This document shows, piece by piece, positions 39,194-48,454 of a DNA stretch of 64,000 bases. Within the stretch, counting starts at the first letter, position 1. Each line of letters starts with the position of its first letter. The notes beneath the pieces were generated by a model. The model was not told the DNA's origin. It did not search any database and saw only the letters and a program-made list of their open reading frames with translations. The translations under genes and the position numbers were made by a program. This DNA comes from Chromohalobacter sarecensis (GTDB lineage Bacteria > Pseudomonadota > Gammaproteobacteria > Pseudomonadales > Halomonadaceae), in the NCBI RefSeq assembly GCF_023061135.1, contig NZ_JAKGAN010000001.1, positions 372,001 to 436,000 on the forward strand, given 5' to 3'.

Positions 39194-39784
39194 ATGCGGG
39201 TCGACAATCACTGGCTCACCACGGCGCGGCACGTCGTTTCGCCCAATCACAATGCACGTCCCGAGGATGAAGTCTCGGCACTGGTACTGCATTCCATCAG
39301 CCTGCCGCCGGGGTGCTTCGGGGGTGAGGATATCGAGCGCTTGTTCACCAATCGTCTCGACCCCGCCGCGCATCCTTACTTTGCCACGATTCACGCCTTG
39401 CGGGTCTCGGCGCATGTGCTGATTCGCCGCGACGGCGAGGCGGTGCAGTTCGTGGGCTTCGATCGACGCGCCTGGCATGCCGGTCGCTCGCGCTGGTGGG
39501 ATGGCCAGCGTGAACGTCGTGAACTCAACGACTTCAGTATCGGCATCGAGCTGGAAGGCGATGAAATTCACGCTTATCGCGATGCGCAGTATCAATGCTT
39601 GGCCCGCGTGTTCCAGGCATTGCATGAGTATTATCCTGCCTTGAATCTGGGGCGTGTGACTAGTCACGCGCATATCGCGCCGCTGCGTAAGACCGACCCG
39701 GGGCCGGCTTTTGACTGGGCCTATTTTTGCCGTTGTCTCAAGGAGGTGGCGGGCACGGCTTCCAGGTGCACGGCATGCATGTAA
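39194..39784 (+). CDS. ampD: 1,6-anhydro-N-acetylmuramyl-L-alanine amidase AmpD
   Basis: 196 residues from an ATG with AGGAG five bases upstream; the frame is open far upstream only because of composition. It is a cytoplasmic zinc amidase that removes peptides from anhydromuropeptides in cell-wall recycling. Zinc ligands are His33 in VLHSISLPPG, the His of TSHAHIAPLRK, and the Asp of RKTDPGPAFDW. FVGFDRRAWHAGRSRW and NDFSIGIELEG are family blocks. Loss of AmpD raises AmpC in other species; no ampC or ampR is in the window. Confidence 0.95.
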   Translation: MRVDNHWLTTARHVVSPNHNARPEDEVSALVLHSISLPPGCFGGEDIERLFTNRLDPAAHPYFATIHALRVSAHVLIRRDGEAVQFVGFDRRAWHAGRSRWWDGQRERRELNDFSIGIELEGDEIHAYRDAQYQCLARVFQALHEYYPALNLGRVTSHAHIAPLRKTDPGPAFDWAYFCRCLKEVAGTASRCTACM

Positions 39785-39881
39785 ATGCACTACATCGTGT
39801 AAACTTTTGTCGTAGCCCTGCGATATGGCCTAAGCGGGCATGGGCAATAAACATTTTGCAGGTCGCTTGCGGCCTATCGAA

Positions 39882-39910
39882 TTGGCAGCAGACAGCGTTT
39901 GCGGTATCGT
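39882..39910 (+). promoter_or_regulatory. possible aceE promoter
   Basis: TTGGCA, 17 bases, TATCGT, in the 298-base gap between ampD and aceE. The -35 overlaps AATTGG, a half-site of the PdhR operator, but no second half is seen at the right spacing. Confidence 0.45.
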
Positions 39911-39923
39911 CGTGGCCTGAATT

Positions 39924-39960
39924 CGTGCGTCTTGCACGCCCCGCTGTAAGGAAATTACAG
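39924..39960 (+). promoter_or_regulatory. two inverted repeats in the aceE leader
   Basis: CGTGC-N5-GCACG (39924-39938) and CTGTAA-N5-TTACAG (39944-39960) follow one another just downstream of the candidate promoter. Each could be an operator or a small RNA hairpin. The remaining 120 bases to aceE show nothing else I can assign. Confidence 0.4.
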
Positions 39961-40082
39961 AAAGTTTTCCCCGGAGACACGGCCCACAGAAGGTCGCGCC
40001 CGCACTGAAGAGCGCCACAGGCCCCATCGCGATGCGTAGACGGGCCATGACCGACATACAATCTTCATTCGGAGAGACGTCT

Positions 40083-42773
40083 ATGAGTCTGGAGGCAAGA
40101 AACGATCTCGATCCGATCGAAACCACGGAATGGCTGGATTCCTTGGCCTCGGTCATCGAGCATGAGGGCGAAGAGCGCGCTCGGTATATCATGAGCCGCT
40201 TGGCGGATCGTCTGCGTCGCGATGGCTCTTCTCCCCCCTTTTCCGGGACCACGCCGCATCGCAATACCATTCCGGTGCATCGTGAAGCCAAGATGCCCGG
40301 TGATATGTTCATCGAGCGCAAGATTCGTTCGGCCATCCGCTGGAACGCGATGGTTCAGGTATTGCGCGCCAACAAGAAGCACAAGGGCCTGGGCGGTCAC
40401 ATTGCCAGTTATCAGTCCAGTGCCACGCTTTATGAAGTTGGTTTCAACCACTTCTTCCGTGCTGATAACGGTGATCACAAGGGCGACCTGCTGTATATCC
40501 AGGGGCACGTCACGCCGGGTATCTACGCGCGTTCGTTCCTCGAAGGGCGCCTGACACAGGAGCAGATGGATAACTTCCGCCAGGAAGTCGACGGCGAGTC
40601 GCTGCCGTCCTATCCGCACCCCTACCTGATGCCGGAGTACTGGCAGTTCCCCACGGTCTCCATGGGCCTGGGACCGATCCAGGCGATCTATCAGGCTCAC
40701 GTGATGAAGTACCTGCATTCGCGTGAGCTTGAGGACATGCAGGACCGCAAGGTCTGGGCCTTCCTCGGCGATGGCGAATGCGACGAACCGGAATCCCTGG
40801 GTGCGCTGCACCTGGCGAGCCGCGAGAAGCTCGATAACCTGATCTTCGTCATCAATTGCAACCTGCAGCGTCTCGACGGCCCGGTGCGCGGCAACTCGCG
40901 CGTCATCGACGAGCTCGAAGGCGTCTTCCGCGGTGCCGGTTGGAACGTGATCAAGGTCGTCTGGGGCGGCCAGTGGGACCCGCTGTTTGAGCAGGACACC
41001 AAAGGCATGCTGCAAAAACGCATGGATGAGGCGGTCGACGGCGAGTATCAGAACTACAAGGCCCAGGGTGGCAAGTACACCCGTGAGCACTTCTTCGGCA
41101 AGTACGATGAAACCGCAGAGATGGTCAAGGACTACTCCGACGAGCAGATCTTCCGTCTCAATCGCGGCGGTCACGATCCACAGAAGGTCTACGCGGCCTA
41201 CCATGAAGCGGTCAACAATGCTGGCAATGGCCCCACCGTGATCCTGGCGCATACCGTCAAAGGCTACGGCATGGGCGGCGGCAGCGGCGAAGCCGACATG
41301 GAAGCTCACCAGATCAAGTCGATGGATACCGAAGCGCTCAAGAAGTTTCGCGATCGTTTCGGTGTGCCGATCTCCGACGAGCAGATCGAAAGCGGTGACA
41401 TCCCGTACTACAAGCCCGACGACGACAGCCCGGAGATGAAGTACCTGCATCTCCAGCGCGAGAAGCTCGGCGGCTTCTTGCCGGCGCGCAAGAACGACTT
41501 CGAGGCGCTCGAGATTCCCGGGCTCGATGACAAGATGTTCGCCAGCCAGCTCAAGGGCTCCGGCGACCGCGAAGTGTCCAGCACCATGTCCTTCGTGCGT
41601 GTACTCAACGGCCTGGTCAAGAACAAGCAGTTGGGCTCGCGCGTGGTGCCGATCATTCCCGACGAAGCGCGTACCTTCGGGATGGAAGGCATGTTCCGCC
41701 AGTTGGGTATCTACGCCGCCGAAGGGCAGAAGTACGAGCCCATGGATGCCGGCCAGATCATGTACTACCGCGAGGACCAGAAGGGTCAGATCCTCGAGGA
41801 AGGCATCACCGAAGCCGGTTCCATCTCCGCGTGGATCGCGGCGGCGACGGCTTACGCCAACCACCACCTGCCGCTGATTCCGTTCTACGTCTACTACTCG
41901 ATGTTCGGCTATCAGCGCGTCGGTGACCTGATCTGGGCGGCCGGCGATCTACAGGCGCGCGGCTTCATGATCGGCGGTACCGCCGGACGCACGACTATCA
42001 ACGGCGAAGGGCTTCAGCACCAGGATGGCCACAGCCATATCCTGATGTCGACCGTGCCGTCGTGCCGTGCCTACGACCCGTGCTATGGCCACGAGGTCGC
42101 GGTGATTCTGCAGGATGGCCTGAAGCGCATGTTCCACGACAAGGAAAACTGCTTCTACTATCTGACCGTGATGAACGAGAACTACCCGCACCCGGAAATG
42201 CCGGAGGGCAGCGAGGAAGGCATCGTTCGTGGCATGTACCTGCTTCAGGAAGGCAAGAAGGATGGTCGCAAGAAGCAGCCACGCGTGCAGCTCATGGGCA
42301 GCGGCACGATTCTGCGCGAAGTCGAGGCCGCTGCCGAGATGCTGGCGAACGAGCACGACGTCGTCGCCGACGTGTGGAGCGTGACCAGCTTCAACGAGCT
42401 ACGCCGCGAAGCGCTCGAATACGACCGGTTGCAGTTCCTCGACTACGATGAAAAGCGTGAGCAGCCGTGGGTGTCACAGCAACTCAGCGGTGTCGAAGGG
42501 CCGGTCATTGCGTCGACCGACTACATGAAGCTCTACGCCGATCAGATTCGTGCTTGGGTGCCGAGTGATTTCCATGTGCTGGGGACCGATGGTTTCGGGC
42601 GTTCCGACACGCGTGAAGCGCTGCGTCGTTTCTTCGAGGTCGATCGCTACTACGTAACCATTCAGGCGCTGCGCGCGCTGGCCAGCCGCGGTGAGATCGA
42701 CGCCAAGGTCGTCAATGATGCCATGAAGAAATATGGCATTGACCCCGCCAAGCCCAGCCCGCTGGTGTCTTGA
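40083..42773 (+). CDS. aceE: pyruvate dehydrogenase E1 component, homodimeric type
   Basis: 896 residues from an ATG with GGAGA seven bases upstream (E. coli AceE 887). It decarboxylates pyruvate with thiamine diphosphate and passes acetyl to the lipoyl domains of AceF. Visible: the N-terminal E2-binding segment, GHIASYQSSATLYEVGFNHFF-type active-site region, the ThDP motif GDGECDEPESLGAL to NCNLQRLDGPVRGN, and TAGRTTINGEGLQHQDGHS. The ORF continues into the aceE-aceF transcript with no terminator, only hairpins. Confidence 0.97.
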   Translation: MSLEARNDLDPIETTEWLDSLASVIEHEGEERARYIMSRLADRLRRDGSSPPFSGTTPHRNTIPVHREAKMPGDMFIERKIRSAIRWNAMVQVLRANKKHKGLGGHIASYQSSATLYEVGFNHFFRADNGDHKGDLLYIQGHVTPGIYARSFLEGRLTQEQMDNFRQEVDGESLPSYPHPYLMPEYWQFPTVSMGLGPIQAIYQAHVMKYLHSRELEDMQDRKVWAFLGDGECDEPESLGALHLASREKLDNLIFVINCNLQRLDGPVRGNSRVIDELEGVFRGAGWNVIKVVWGGQWDPLFEQDTKGMLQKRMDEAVDGEYQNYKAQGGKYTREHFFGKYDETAEMVKDYSDEQIFRLNRGGHDPQKVYAAYHEAVNNAGNGPTVILAHTVKGYGMGGGSGEADMEAHQIKSMDTEALKKFRDRFGVPISDEQIESGDIPYYKPDDDSPEMKYLHLQREKLGGFLPARKNDFEALEIPGLDDKMFASQLKGSGDREVSSTMSFVRVLNGLVKNKQLGSRVVPIIPDEARTFGMEGMFRQLGIYAAEGQKYEPMDAGQIMYYREDQKGQILEEGITEAGSISAWIAAATAYANHHLPLIPFYVYYSMFGYQRVGDLIWAAGDLQARGFMIGGTAGRTTINGEGLQHQDGHSHILMSTVPSCRAYDPCYGHEVAVILQDGLKRMFHDKENCFYYLTVMNENYPHPEMPEGSEEGIVRGMYLLQEGKKDGRKKQPRVQLMGSGTILREVEAAAEMLANEHDVVADVWSVTSFNELRREALEYDRLQFLDYDEKREQPWVSQQLSGVEGPVIASTDYMKLYADQIRAWVPSDFHVLGTDGFGRSDTREALRRFFEVDRYYVTIQALRALASRGEIDAKVVNDAMKKYGIDPAKPSPLVS

Positions 42774-42788
42774 GCCCCGTTGGTGTCT

Positions 42789-42840
42789 TGGACCCAAGGG
42801 TCCCATCGAGGTGCCACCGCCGCTTAGATGCGGTGGTGGC
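42789..42840 (+). other. two intercistronic hairpins between aceE and aceF
   Basis: GGACCC-AA-GGGTCC (42789-42802) is followed by GCCACCGCCGC pairing with GCGGTGGTGGC around TTAGAT (42813-42840, one G-T wobble). No T run follows either. The 156-base gap also contains a direct repeat of TGGTGTCTTG at the aceE end. Likely roles are mRNA stability or partial attenuation. Confidence 0.7.
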
Positions 42841-42929
42841 TGTGGCCAGATTGCCTGGTCTGGTCGTATTGCCCGAGCGCGATGTTTCGCCGGGACGACC
42901 AGACTGCCAGATTGGAAAGGAGCGCGACC

Positions 42930-44999
42930 TTGAGTAGCGAAATCATCAAAGTTCCCGATATCGGCGGTAGTGAAGGCGTCGAGATCATCGAGGTGGCGGT
43001 GTCCGAAGGTGATGTCATCGCCGCCGAAGACACCATGATCACGCTGGAGTCCGACAAGGCCAGCATGGATGTCCCGGCGCCCAAGGGCGGCAAGGTCGTC
43101 AAGGTGCTGGTCAAGGAAGGCGATAGCGTCTCCGAGGGCGACGATGTCCTCGAGCTCGAAGCCGAAGGTGGCGACGACGGTCAGGACGATAGCGACGCTG
43201 ACCGGCCCTCTCAGGACGATGTCAAGTCTCAGGACGATGCCAAGTCGAAGGATAAGGACGAAGCCGAGCCCGAGAAGGCTGCGCCGAAGAAGTCGTCCGG
43301 TGGCGGTAAGCGCACTGTCGAGGTCAAAGTACCGGATATCGGCGGCAGCGAAGGCGTCGAGATCATCGAAGTCGCGGTCGGTGAAGGCGACGAAGTCAGC
43401 GCGGAAGACCCACTGATCACGCTGGAATCCGACAAGGCCTCCATGGACGTGCCGAGTCCCTACAGCGGCAAACTCGTCTCGCTGGCGGTCAAGGAGGGCG
43501 ACACTGTCTCCGAAGGTGACCTGATCGGCAGCATGGAGATCGCCGGCGAAGGTGACGACGCAGACGACGATACCGACGAAGCCCGGGCGGAAGGCGATTC
43601 CGAGAGTGCCGAGTCGGACGCGGGTGCCGAGGATCAAGACGCCGAAGACGAGACGCAAGAAGACGCCGACGAGGGTGGCCGCCAGGAACTCCGCGTTCCG
43701 GATATCGGCGGTAGCGAAGGCGTGCCGATCATCGAGCTGGCGATCAGCGAAGGCGACGAGATCAGCAAGGAAGACACGCTGATCACGCTGGAATCCGACA
43801 AGGCCTCCATGGACGTGCCCAGCCCCTACAAGGGCAAAGTCGTCGAGGTCTCGGTCAAGGAAGGCGACAGCGTCTCCGAGGGCGACCTGATCGGCTATAT
43901 TGACGTGGAGGGTGCCAAGAAGCCGGCCAAGAAAGCCGATGCCGGCAAGGCGGATCAGAAGGCCGATGCCGGTCAGCAAAAAGCCAGCGCTGCCACGTCC
44001 GCGTCGTCTGCCAAGCAGCCCATGGGCGAGCCGAGCCCCGAGGCGCGTCACAAGCAAGGCGACGACAAGACGGCGGGTTCTCGTGTCCATGCCGGTCCCG
44101 CGGTGCGCATGCTGGCGCGCGAACTGGGCGTCGACCTGGCACAGGTCACGCCCACCGGGCCCAAGCAGCGCGTGCTGAAGGAAGACGTGCAGGGTTACGT
44201 CAAGAACGCCCTTCAGCAGCGCTCCAGCGGCGCTGAAAAAGGCGCTGCGCCGAGTGGCGGTGCGGGCATTCCGGCGGTGCCGGACATCGACTTCAGCCAG
44301 TTCGGCGAGGTCGAGGAAAAGTCCATGGGCCGTCTGATGAAAGCGGGCGCGGCCAACTTGCACCGCAGTTGGCTCAACGTGCCGCACGTCACGCAATTCG
44401 ACGAGGCGGACATTACCGAGCTGGAAGCCTTCCGCAAGTCGATGAAGGACGAGGCCGCCCAGCAGGACGCCAAGCTCACGCCGCTGCCGTTCATGATCAA
44501 GGCCTGCGCCTACGCCTTGCAGAAATTCCCGCAGTTCAACGTCAGCCTGAAGAGCGACGGCGAAACGCTGGTGCAGAAGCACTACGTGCACATCGGCATC
44601 GCCGTGGATACGCCGGACGGCCTGATGGTCCCGGTGATCCGCAACGCCGATCAGAAATCGCTGATCGACCTGGCCAAGGAATCGGTCGAACTGGCCGGCA
44701 AGGCGCAATCGAAGAAGCTCAAGCGCGAAGAGATGACCGGTGGCTGTTTCACCATCTCCAGCCTGGGCTCCATCGGCGGCACCGCCTTCACGCCCATCGT
44801 CAATGCTCCGGAAGTCGCCATCCTCGGCGTTTCCAAGGCGCAGACGAAGCCGGTGTGGGATGGCGCCGAGTTCGCGCCGCGGCTGATGATGCCGTTGTCG
44901 TTGTCCTACGACCACCGTGCGGTCAACGGCGCCGACGCGGCACGCTTCACGGCCTTCCTGGCCCAGGCGCTGAGTGATATTCGCCGTCTGCTGATGTGA
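42930..44999 (+). CDS. aceF: pyruvate dehydrogenase E2 component (dihydrolipoamide acetyltransferase)
   Basis: 689 residues from a TTG start; AAGGAG lies seven bases before it and the lipoyl domain begins at residue 3, so no ATG fits. Three lipoyl domains each carry ESDKASMD, with lipoyl lysines at K43, K169 and K291. The linkers between them are strongly acidic (about residues 78-125 and 205-252), unlike the Ala/Pro linkers of E. coli. A peripheral subunit-binding domain lies at about 375-420 (GPAVRMLARELGVDL). The catalytic domain ends with SYDHRAVNGADAARF, His about 662. The gene for E3 (lpd) is not adjacent. Confidence 0.96.
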   Translation: MSSEIIKVPDIGGSEGVEIIEVAVSEGDVIAAEDTMITLESDKASMDVPAPKGGKVVKVLVKEGDSVSEGDDVLELEAEGGDDGQDDSDADRPSQDDVKSQDDAKSKDKDEAEPEKAAPKKSSGGGKRTVEVKVPDIGGSEGVEIIEVAVGEGDEVSAEDPLITLESDKASMDVPSPYSGKLVSLAVKEGDTVSEGDLIGSMEIAGEGDDADDDTDEARAEGDSESAESDAGAEDQDAEDETQEDADEGGRQELRVPDIGGSEGVPIIELAISEGDEISKEDTLITLESDKASMDVPSPYKGKVVEVSVKEGDSVSEGDLIGYIDVEGAKKPAKKADAGKADQKADAGQQKASAATSASSAKQPMGEPSPEARHKQGDDKTAGSRVHAGPAVRMLARELGVDLAQVTPTGPKQRVLKEDVQGYVKNALQQRSSGAEKGAAPSGGAGIPAVPDIDFSQFGEVEEKSMGRLMKAGAANLHRSWLNVPHVTQFDEADITELEAFRKSMKDEAAQQDAKLTPLPFMIKACAYALQKFPQFNVSLKSDGETLVQKHYVHIGIAVDTPDGLMVPVIRNADQKSLIDLAKESVELAGKAQSKKLKREEMTGGCFTISSLGSIGGTAFTPIVNAPEVAILGVSKAQTKPVWDGAEFAPRLMMPLSLSYDHRAVNGADAARFTAFLAQALSDIRRLLM

Positions 45000-45023
45000 C
45001 CCAAGCGCATCTACGATGTGACC

Positions 45024-45052
45024 AAAGCGGCCCTCTTGAGGGCCGCTTTTTT
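45024..45052 (+). terminator. aceEF terminator
   Basis: AAAGCGGCCCTC pairs with GAGGGCCGCTTT around TT, followed by TTTTTT. Strong rho-independent terminator 24 bases after aceF. Confidence 0.93.
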
Positions 45053-45170
45053 AATGTCACGACAAACAGAGCAGGCTGTGGCGCGCGACGAAAGTGCAAC
45101 GCTTCAGGCAAGTCCATGAAAAAAGGCGAATTATGGCGCTTTGAGCAGGGCGAACCCAGGGCGGGCGTGC

Positions 45171-45199
45171 TTGTGCCGTTCGAGCCGTGCAGGTATCGT
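45171..45199 (+). promoter_or_regulatory. possible adk promoter
   Basis: TTGTGC, 17 bases, TATCGT, about 95 bases before adk in a 239-base gap that holds no convincing ORF. Confidence 0.4.
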
Positions 45200-45291
45200 C
45201 ATGGGCCATTCCCACGGCGATGGCGTGTGCTTCATGGAGCATGCCATGGCTGACAACGAACATGTGATGACTCGTTCAAGGAGTACTATCG

Positions 45292-45948
45292 ATGCGTTTG
45301 ATCTTGTTGGGCGCCCCGGGCGCAGGCAAGGGTACCCAGGCCCAATTCATCTGCGAGCATTTCGACATTCCGCAGATATCCACCGGTGACATGTTGCGCA
45401 CGGCGGTCAAGGAGGAGAGTGAACTGGGTCTCAAGGTCAAGGAGATCATGAACAGCGGCGGTCTGGTGTCCGATGACATCATCATCTCGTTGGTCAAGGA
45501 ACGTATCGCTCAGCCCGATTGCGCCAACGGTTTCCTGTTCGATGGTTTCCCGCGCACGATCCCTCAGGCCGATGCCATGAAAGATGCCAGCGTCAAGCTC
45601 GACCATGTGCTGGAAGTCGCCGTGGACGACGAGGAAATCGTCAAGCGCCTGGCCGGTCGTCGGGTGCATCCGGGCTCGGGGCGTGTCTATCACGTCGAGT
45701 ATCAGCCGCCCCAGGAAGAGGGCAAGGATGACGTGACCGGTGAAGCGATCGTGCTGCGCGACGACGATCAGGAAGCCACCGTGCGCAACCGCCTGTCCGT
45801 CTACCATGAGCAGACCGAGCCGCTGGTGAAGTATTACCAAGAATGGGCGCAGCAAGATCCGCAAAGTGCGCCTGCCTACCACCGCGTGGAAGGCACCGGT
45901 AGCGTCGAGTCGATCCGCGAGCAGGTGCTGACGGCGCTCGAGGGATAA
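45292..45948 (+). CDS. adk: adenylate kinase
   Basis: 218 residues, AAGGAG eight bases before the ATG. P-loop [12 protein letters not shown] at residues 7-18, AMP-binding STGDMLR and FDGFPRT, and the long LID form ([16 protein letters not shown]) without zinc cysteines, as in other gammaproteobacteria. It balances ATP, ADP and AMP. A GC-rich hairpin (GCGCGGCG/CGCCGCGC, 45964-45986) follows without a T run and may end transcription inefficiently. Confidence 0.97.
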   Translation: MRLILLGAPGAGKGTQAQFICEHFDIPQISTGDMLRTAVKEESELGLKVKEIMNSGGLVSDDIIISLVKERIAQPDCANGFLFDGFPRTIPQADAMKDASVKLDHVLEVAVDDEEIVKRLAGRRVHPGSGRVYHVEYQPPQEEGKDDVTGEAIVLRDDDQEATVRNRLSVYHEQTEPLVKYYQEWAQQDPQSAPAYHRVEGTGSVESIREQVLTALEG

Positions 45949-46092
45949 GTTTCTCTTCCTGCCGCGCGGCGTCCCTGGCGCCGCGCAATAACGACCTGCG
46001 TCAAGCAATGCGTCAGACGGTTCGTCGGGCGTTTTGCCAATGCTTGATGGCACGTTTATAGTGCGGGCTCACCCGTAGCCCGATGATCGCCG

Positions 46093-46779
46093 ATGCCCAC
46101 TCTGTTGGCCCTGGATGCCTCTACTAGCGCCTGTTCCTGCGCCCTGTGGCGCGATGGCCATGTGATTTCCCGCTATCGTGACGCCCCGCGTCAACACACC
46201 CACCTCTTGATGCCGATGGTCGACGACGTGCTGGCCGAGGCGTGCGTGGCGCTCGCTGATCTCGATGCGTTGGTATACGGCCGTGGGCCGGGCTCGTTTA
46301 CCGGCTTGCGTATCGCCGCCGGGACGGCGCAGGGACTGGCGTTTGCACTCGAGTGTCCCTTGATCGGCGTGTCCACCTTGGAAGCCCTGGCGCTTTCCGC
46401 GCATCGGCGCCTCCACGCGCGCTATGTCGTGGCGGCAATGGACGCGCGCATGGACGAGGTCTATGCCGCGGCCTATCGCTGTCACGATGGCGTGCTCGAG
46501 CCGCTCATGGCGGAGGCCGTGTTGGCGCCGGAACGCCTGCGCCTGCCCGCGGCATTCCACGATGTCGACTGGGTGGGCATTGGTTCGGGCTGGAACTTAC
46601 GCGAGCGCATGCCCGTTGAAGTGCAGTCGGCGCTCGGCCAGTGCCTGAGCGAGCCGCAACCGGCCGCCGAGGACATGGTCCATCTGGCCGTACAGGCCTG
46701 GAAGTCGGGCGAACGTCCGTCGCCCGACGCAGCGGTGCCGGTGTATTTGCGCAATGAGATAGCGTGGCAGCGCGGCTAA
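46093..46779 (+). CDS. tsaB: tRNA threonylcarbamoyladenosine biosynthesis protein TsaB
   Basis: 228 residues. It is the inactive ASKHA-fold partner of TsaD in making t6A at position 37 of ANN-decoding tRNAs, which include the tRNA-Lys made nearby. The N-terminal LLALDASTSACSCAL and GRGPGSFTGLRIAAGTAQGLA blocks are diagnostic. The ribosome site is weak. It lies between adk and uppP, each separated by about 90-145 bases. Confidence 0.93.
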   Translation: MPTLLALDASTSACSCALWRDGHVISRYRDAPRQHTHLLMPMVDDVLAEACVALADLDALVYGRGPGSFTGLRIAAGTAQGLAFALECPLIGVSTLEALALSAHRRLHARYVVAAMDARMDEVYAAAYRCHDGVLEPLMAEAVLAPERLRLPAAFHDVDWVGIGSGWNLRERMPVEVQSALGQCLSEPQPAAEDMVHLAVQAWKSGERPSPDAAVPVYLRNEIAWQRG

Positions 46780-46865
46780 GCGTTTCTTAAGCCCTCGAGA
46801 ATAATAATGGCGTGTTCGCACGCTCGTACGCAGCGTCATGCTTTTCGTTGCTTCAAGGACATCTC

Positions 46866-47663
46866 ATGGATTGGTTGCACGTCGTTGCGCTGGCCGTCAT
46901 TCAGGGTCTCACTGAATTTCTACCCATTTCGTCATCCGCTCACCTGATTCTCCCTTCGCAGTTGCTGGGCTGGCCCGATCAGGGCTTGGCCTTCGATGTC
47001 GCCGTGCATGTCGGCTCGCTGGGGGCTGTGTTGTTCGCGTTTCGCCATGAAGTCTGGCGCATTCTTCATGCCTGGTGTACCCAATTCGGCGAGCGTGGAC
47101 CAACCCCGGAAAGTCGCCTGGGGTGGGCGATCATCATCGCCACCATCCCGGCGGTGGTCGTTGGCCTGTTGATTGAAGACTGGATCGAGAGTGCGGGACG
47201 CGCGGTGCTGGTCATTGCCACGACGACGATCCTTTTCGGGGTGCTGCTGGGTGTGGCCGACAAGCGCGGCAGCCGCGTGAAGTCGCTCGAGACCCTGACC
47301 CTGAAGACCGCGTTGCTGATCGGCCTGGCGCAAGCCATTGCACTGATTCCCGGCACGTCGCGCTCGGGTATCACCATGACGGCAGCGCTGATGCTCGGCT
47401 TTACCCGGCAGGCCTCGGCGCGTTTCTCGTTCTTGCTGTCGATCCCGCTGATTCTCGCCGCCGGCTCACTCAAGGGTATCGAGCTCGTCGAAGCGGGCGG
47501 GGACGTGGCCTGGGGCACGCTCATCGCGGGCACGTTGATGTCGTTCATCGCGGCGTGGCTGTGTATCAAGCTGTTCCTGGCCGCACTGGATCGTATTGGT
47601 ATGCTGCCGTTCGTCATCTACCGTCTGATCCTGGGGGTCGTACTGCTGGTGTGGGCGGTATGA
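46866..47663 (+). CDS. uppP: undecaprenyl-diphosphate phosphatase
   Basis: 265 residues, AAGGA six bases before the ATG. A polytopic membrane enzyme of the BacA family that recycles undecaprenyl diphosphate to the monophosphate carrier for peptidoglycan synthesis. The two active-site motifs are [13 protein letters not shown] at the N-terminus and [12 protein letters not shown] in the centre. The stop overlaps rsmJ by four bases (ATGA). Confidence 0.96.
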   Translation: MDWLHVVALAVIQGLTEFLPISSSAHLILPSQLLGWPDQGLAFDVAVHVGSLGAVLFAFRHEVWRILHAWCTQFGERGPTPESRLGWAIIIATIPAVVVGLLIEDWIESAGRAVLVIATTTILFGVLLGVADKRGSRVKSLETLTLKTALLIGLAQAIALIPGTSRSGITMTAALMLGFTRQASARFSFLLSIPLILAAGSLKGIELVEAGGDVAWGTLIAGTLMSFIAAWLCIKLFLAALDRIGMLPFVIYRLILGVVLLVWAV

Positions 47664-48430
47664 GCGAAAGCGTCGCGGCCATCGGTGAGCCGCTACGTGC
47701 GCTGGCCGCGCGTCTGGGGATGCCCTGGGAATCCGAGGCGGATGCCGATGCCGCCTTGCAGTTGACCATGCGTGCCGATGGCCTGGCGCTGTCGGGCAAT
47801 GCGCGCCACTATGGCGCGCCGATTCGGGTCGATTTTACCGCTGGCAAAGTCGCGCACCGGCGCCGCTTCGGCGGCGGACGTGGACAGTTGATTGCCAAGG
47901 CATGCGGTCTGGCGCACGGCGTGACGCCGAGCATCGTCGATGCCACGGCGGGACTGGGGCGCGATGCCTTCGTGCTGGCGAGTCTCGGTGCCGACGTGTT
48001 GTTGATCGAGCGCGTGGTGGCGATCTACGCTCTGCTCGAGGATGGCGTGCGGCGCGCCCGAGTGGATGACGAGGCCGCCGAGATCGTGGCGCGTATGCGG
48101 GTGGCGCATGGTGATGCCGCGCGTGAACTGGCAACCCTAGTGGCGCGTCACGATGTTGCGCCGCAGGTGGTACATCTCGATCCCATGTTTCCACACCGTG
48201 ACAAGAGTGCGCTGGTCAAGAAAGAGATGCGTATCTTCCGCGAGTTGGCCGGCGACGATGACGACGCGCCACGCTTGCTGGAAGCCGCTCTGAAGGTCGC
48301 TACGCACCGGGTAGTGGTCAAGCGCCCCCGCCGCGCGCCGCCGCTCGATGGCCCCGCGCCCGATCACGTGCTCGAGGGCAAGACCAGTCGCTATGATCTC
48401 TATGTGCATCGCAGCCTGAAACCCGCATGA
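47660..48430 (+). CDS. rsmJ: 16S rRNA (guanine-1516-N2)-methyltransferase RsmJ
   Basis: 256 residues starting in the uppP stop. The SAM-binding region [20 protein letters not shown] and the catalytic [18 protein letters not shown] block match RsmJ (YhiQ). [12 protein letters not shown] and KTSRYDLY close the domain. Convergent with plsB, whose stop lies 24 bases away. Confidence 0.95.
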   Translation: MSESVAAIGEPLRALAARLGMPWESEADADAALQLTMRADGLALSGNARHYGAPIRVDFTAGKVAHRRRFGGGRGQLIAKACGLAHGVTPSIVDATAGLGRDAFVLASLGADVLLIERVVAIYALLEDGVRRARVDDEAAEIVARMRVAHGDAARELATLVARHDVAPQVVHLDPMFPHRDKSALVKKEMRIFRELAGDDDDAPRLLEAALKVATHRVVVKRPRRAPPLDGPAPDHVLEGKTSRYDLYVHRSLKPA

Positions 48431-48454
48431 CGGCAATCTACCCGAGTCGGGTGA

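Noticed and set aside
39882-39910. PdhR operator at aceE
   Set aside because: Only an AATTGG half-site is visible; the partner half at PdhR spacing is missing.
40065-41867. 600-codon open frame antisense to aceE
   Set aside because: Same composition effect; AceE is conserved over the whole interval.
42474-44915. 813-codon open frame antisense to aceF and the aceE end
   Set aside because: It is the mirror of a strongly biased coding frame; its repeats simply reflect the three lipoyl domains and it has no family similarity.
45053-45291. short ORFs in the gap before adk
   Set aside because: Candidate frames lack ribosome sites or similarity; the interval is better explained as leader and promoter.
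48440-48452. terminator in the rsmJ-plsB gap
   Set aside because: ACCCGA-G-TCGGGT is a small palindrome with a one-base centre and no T run.
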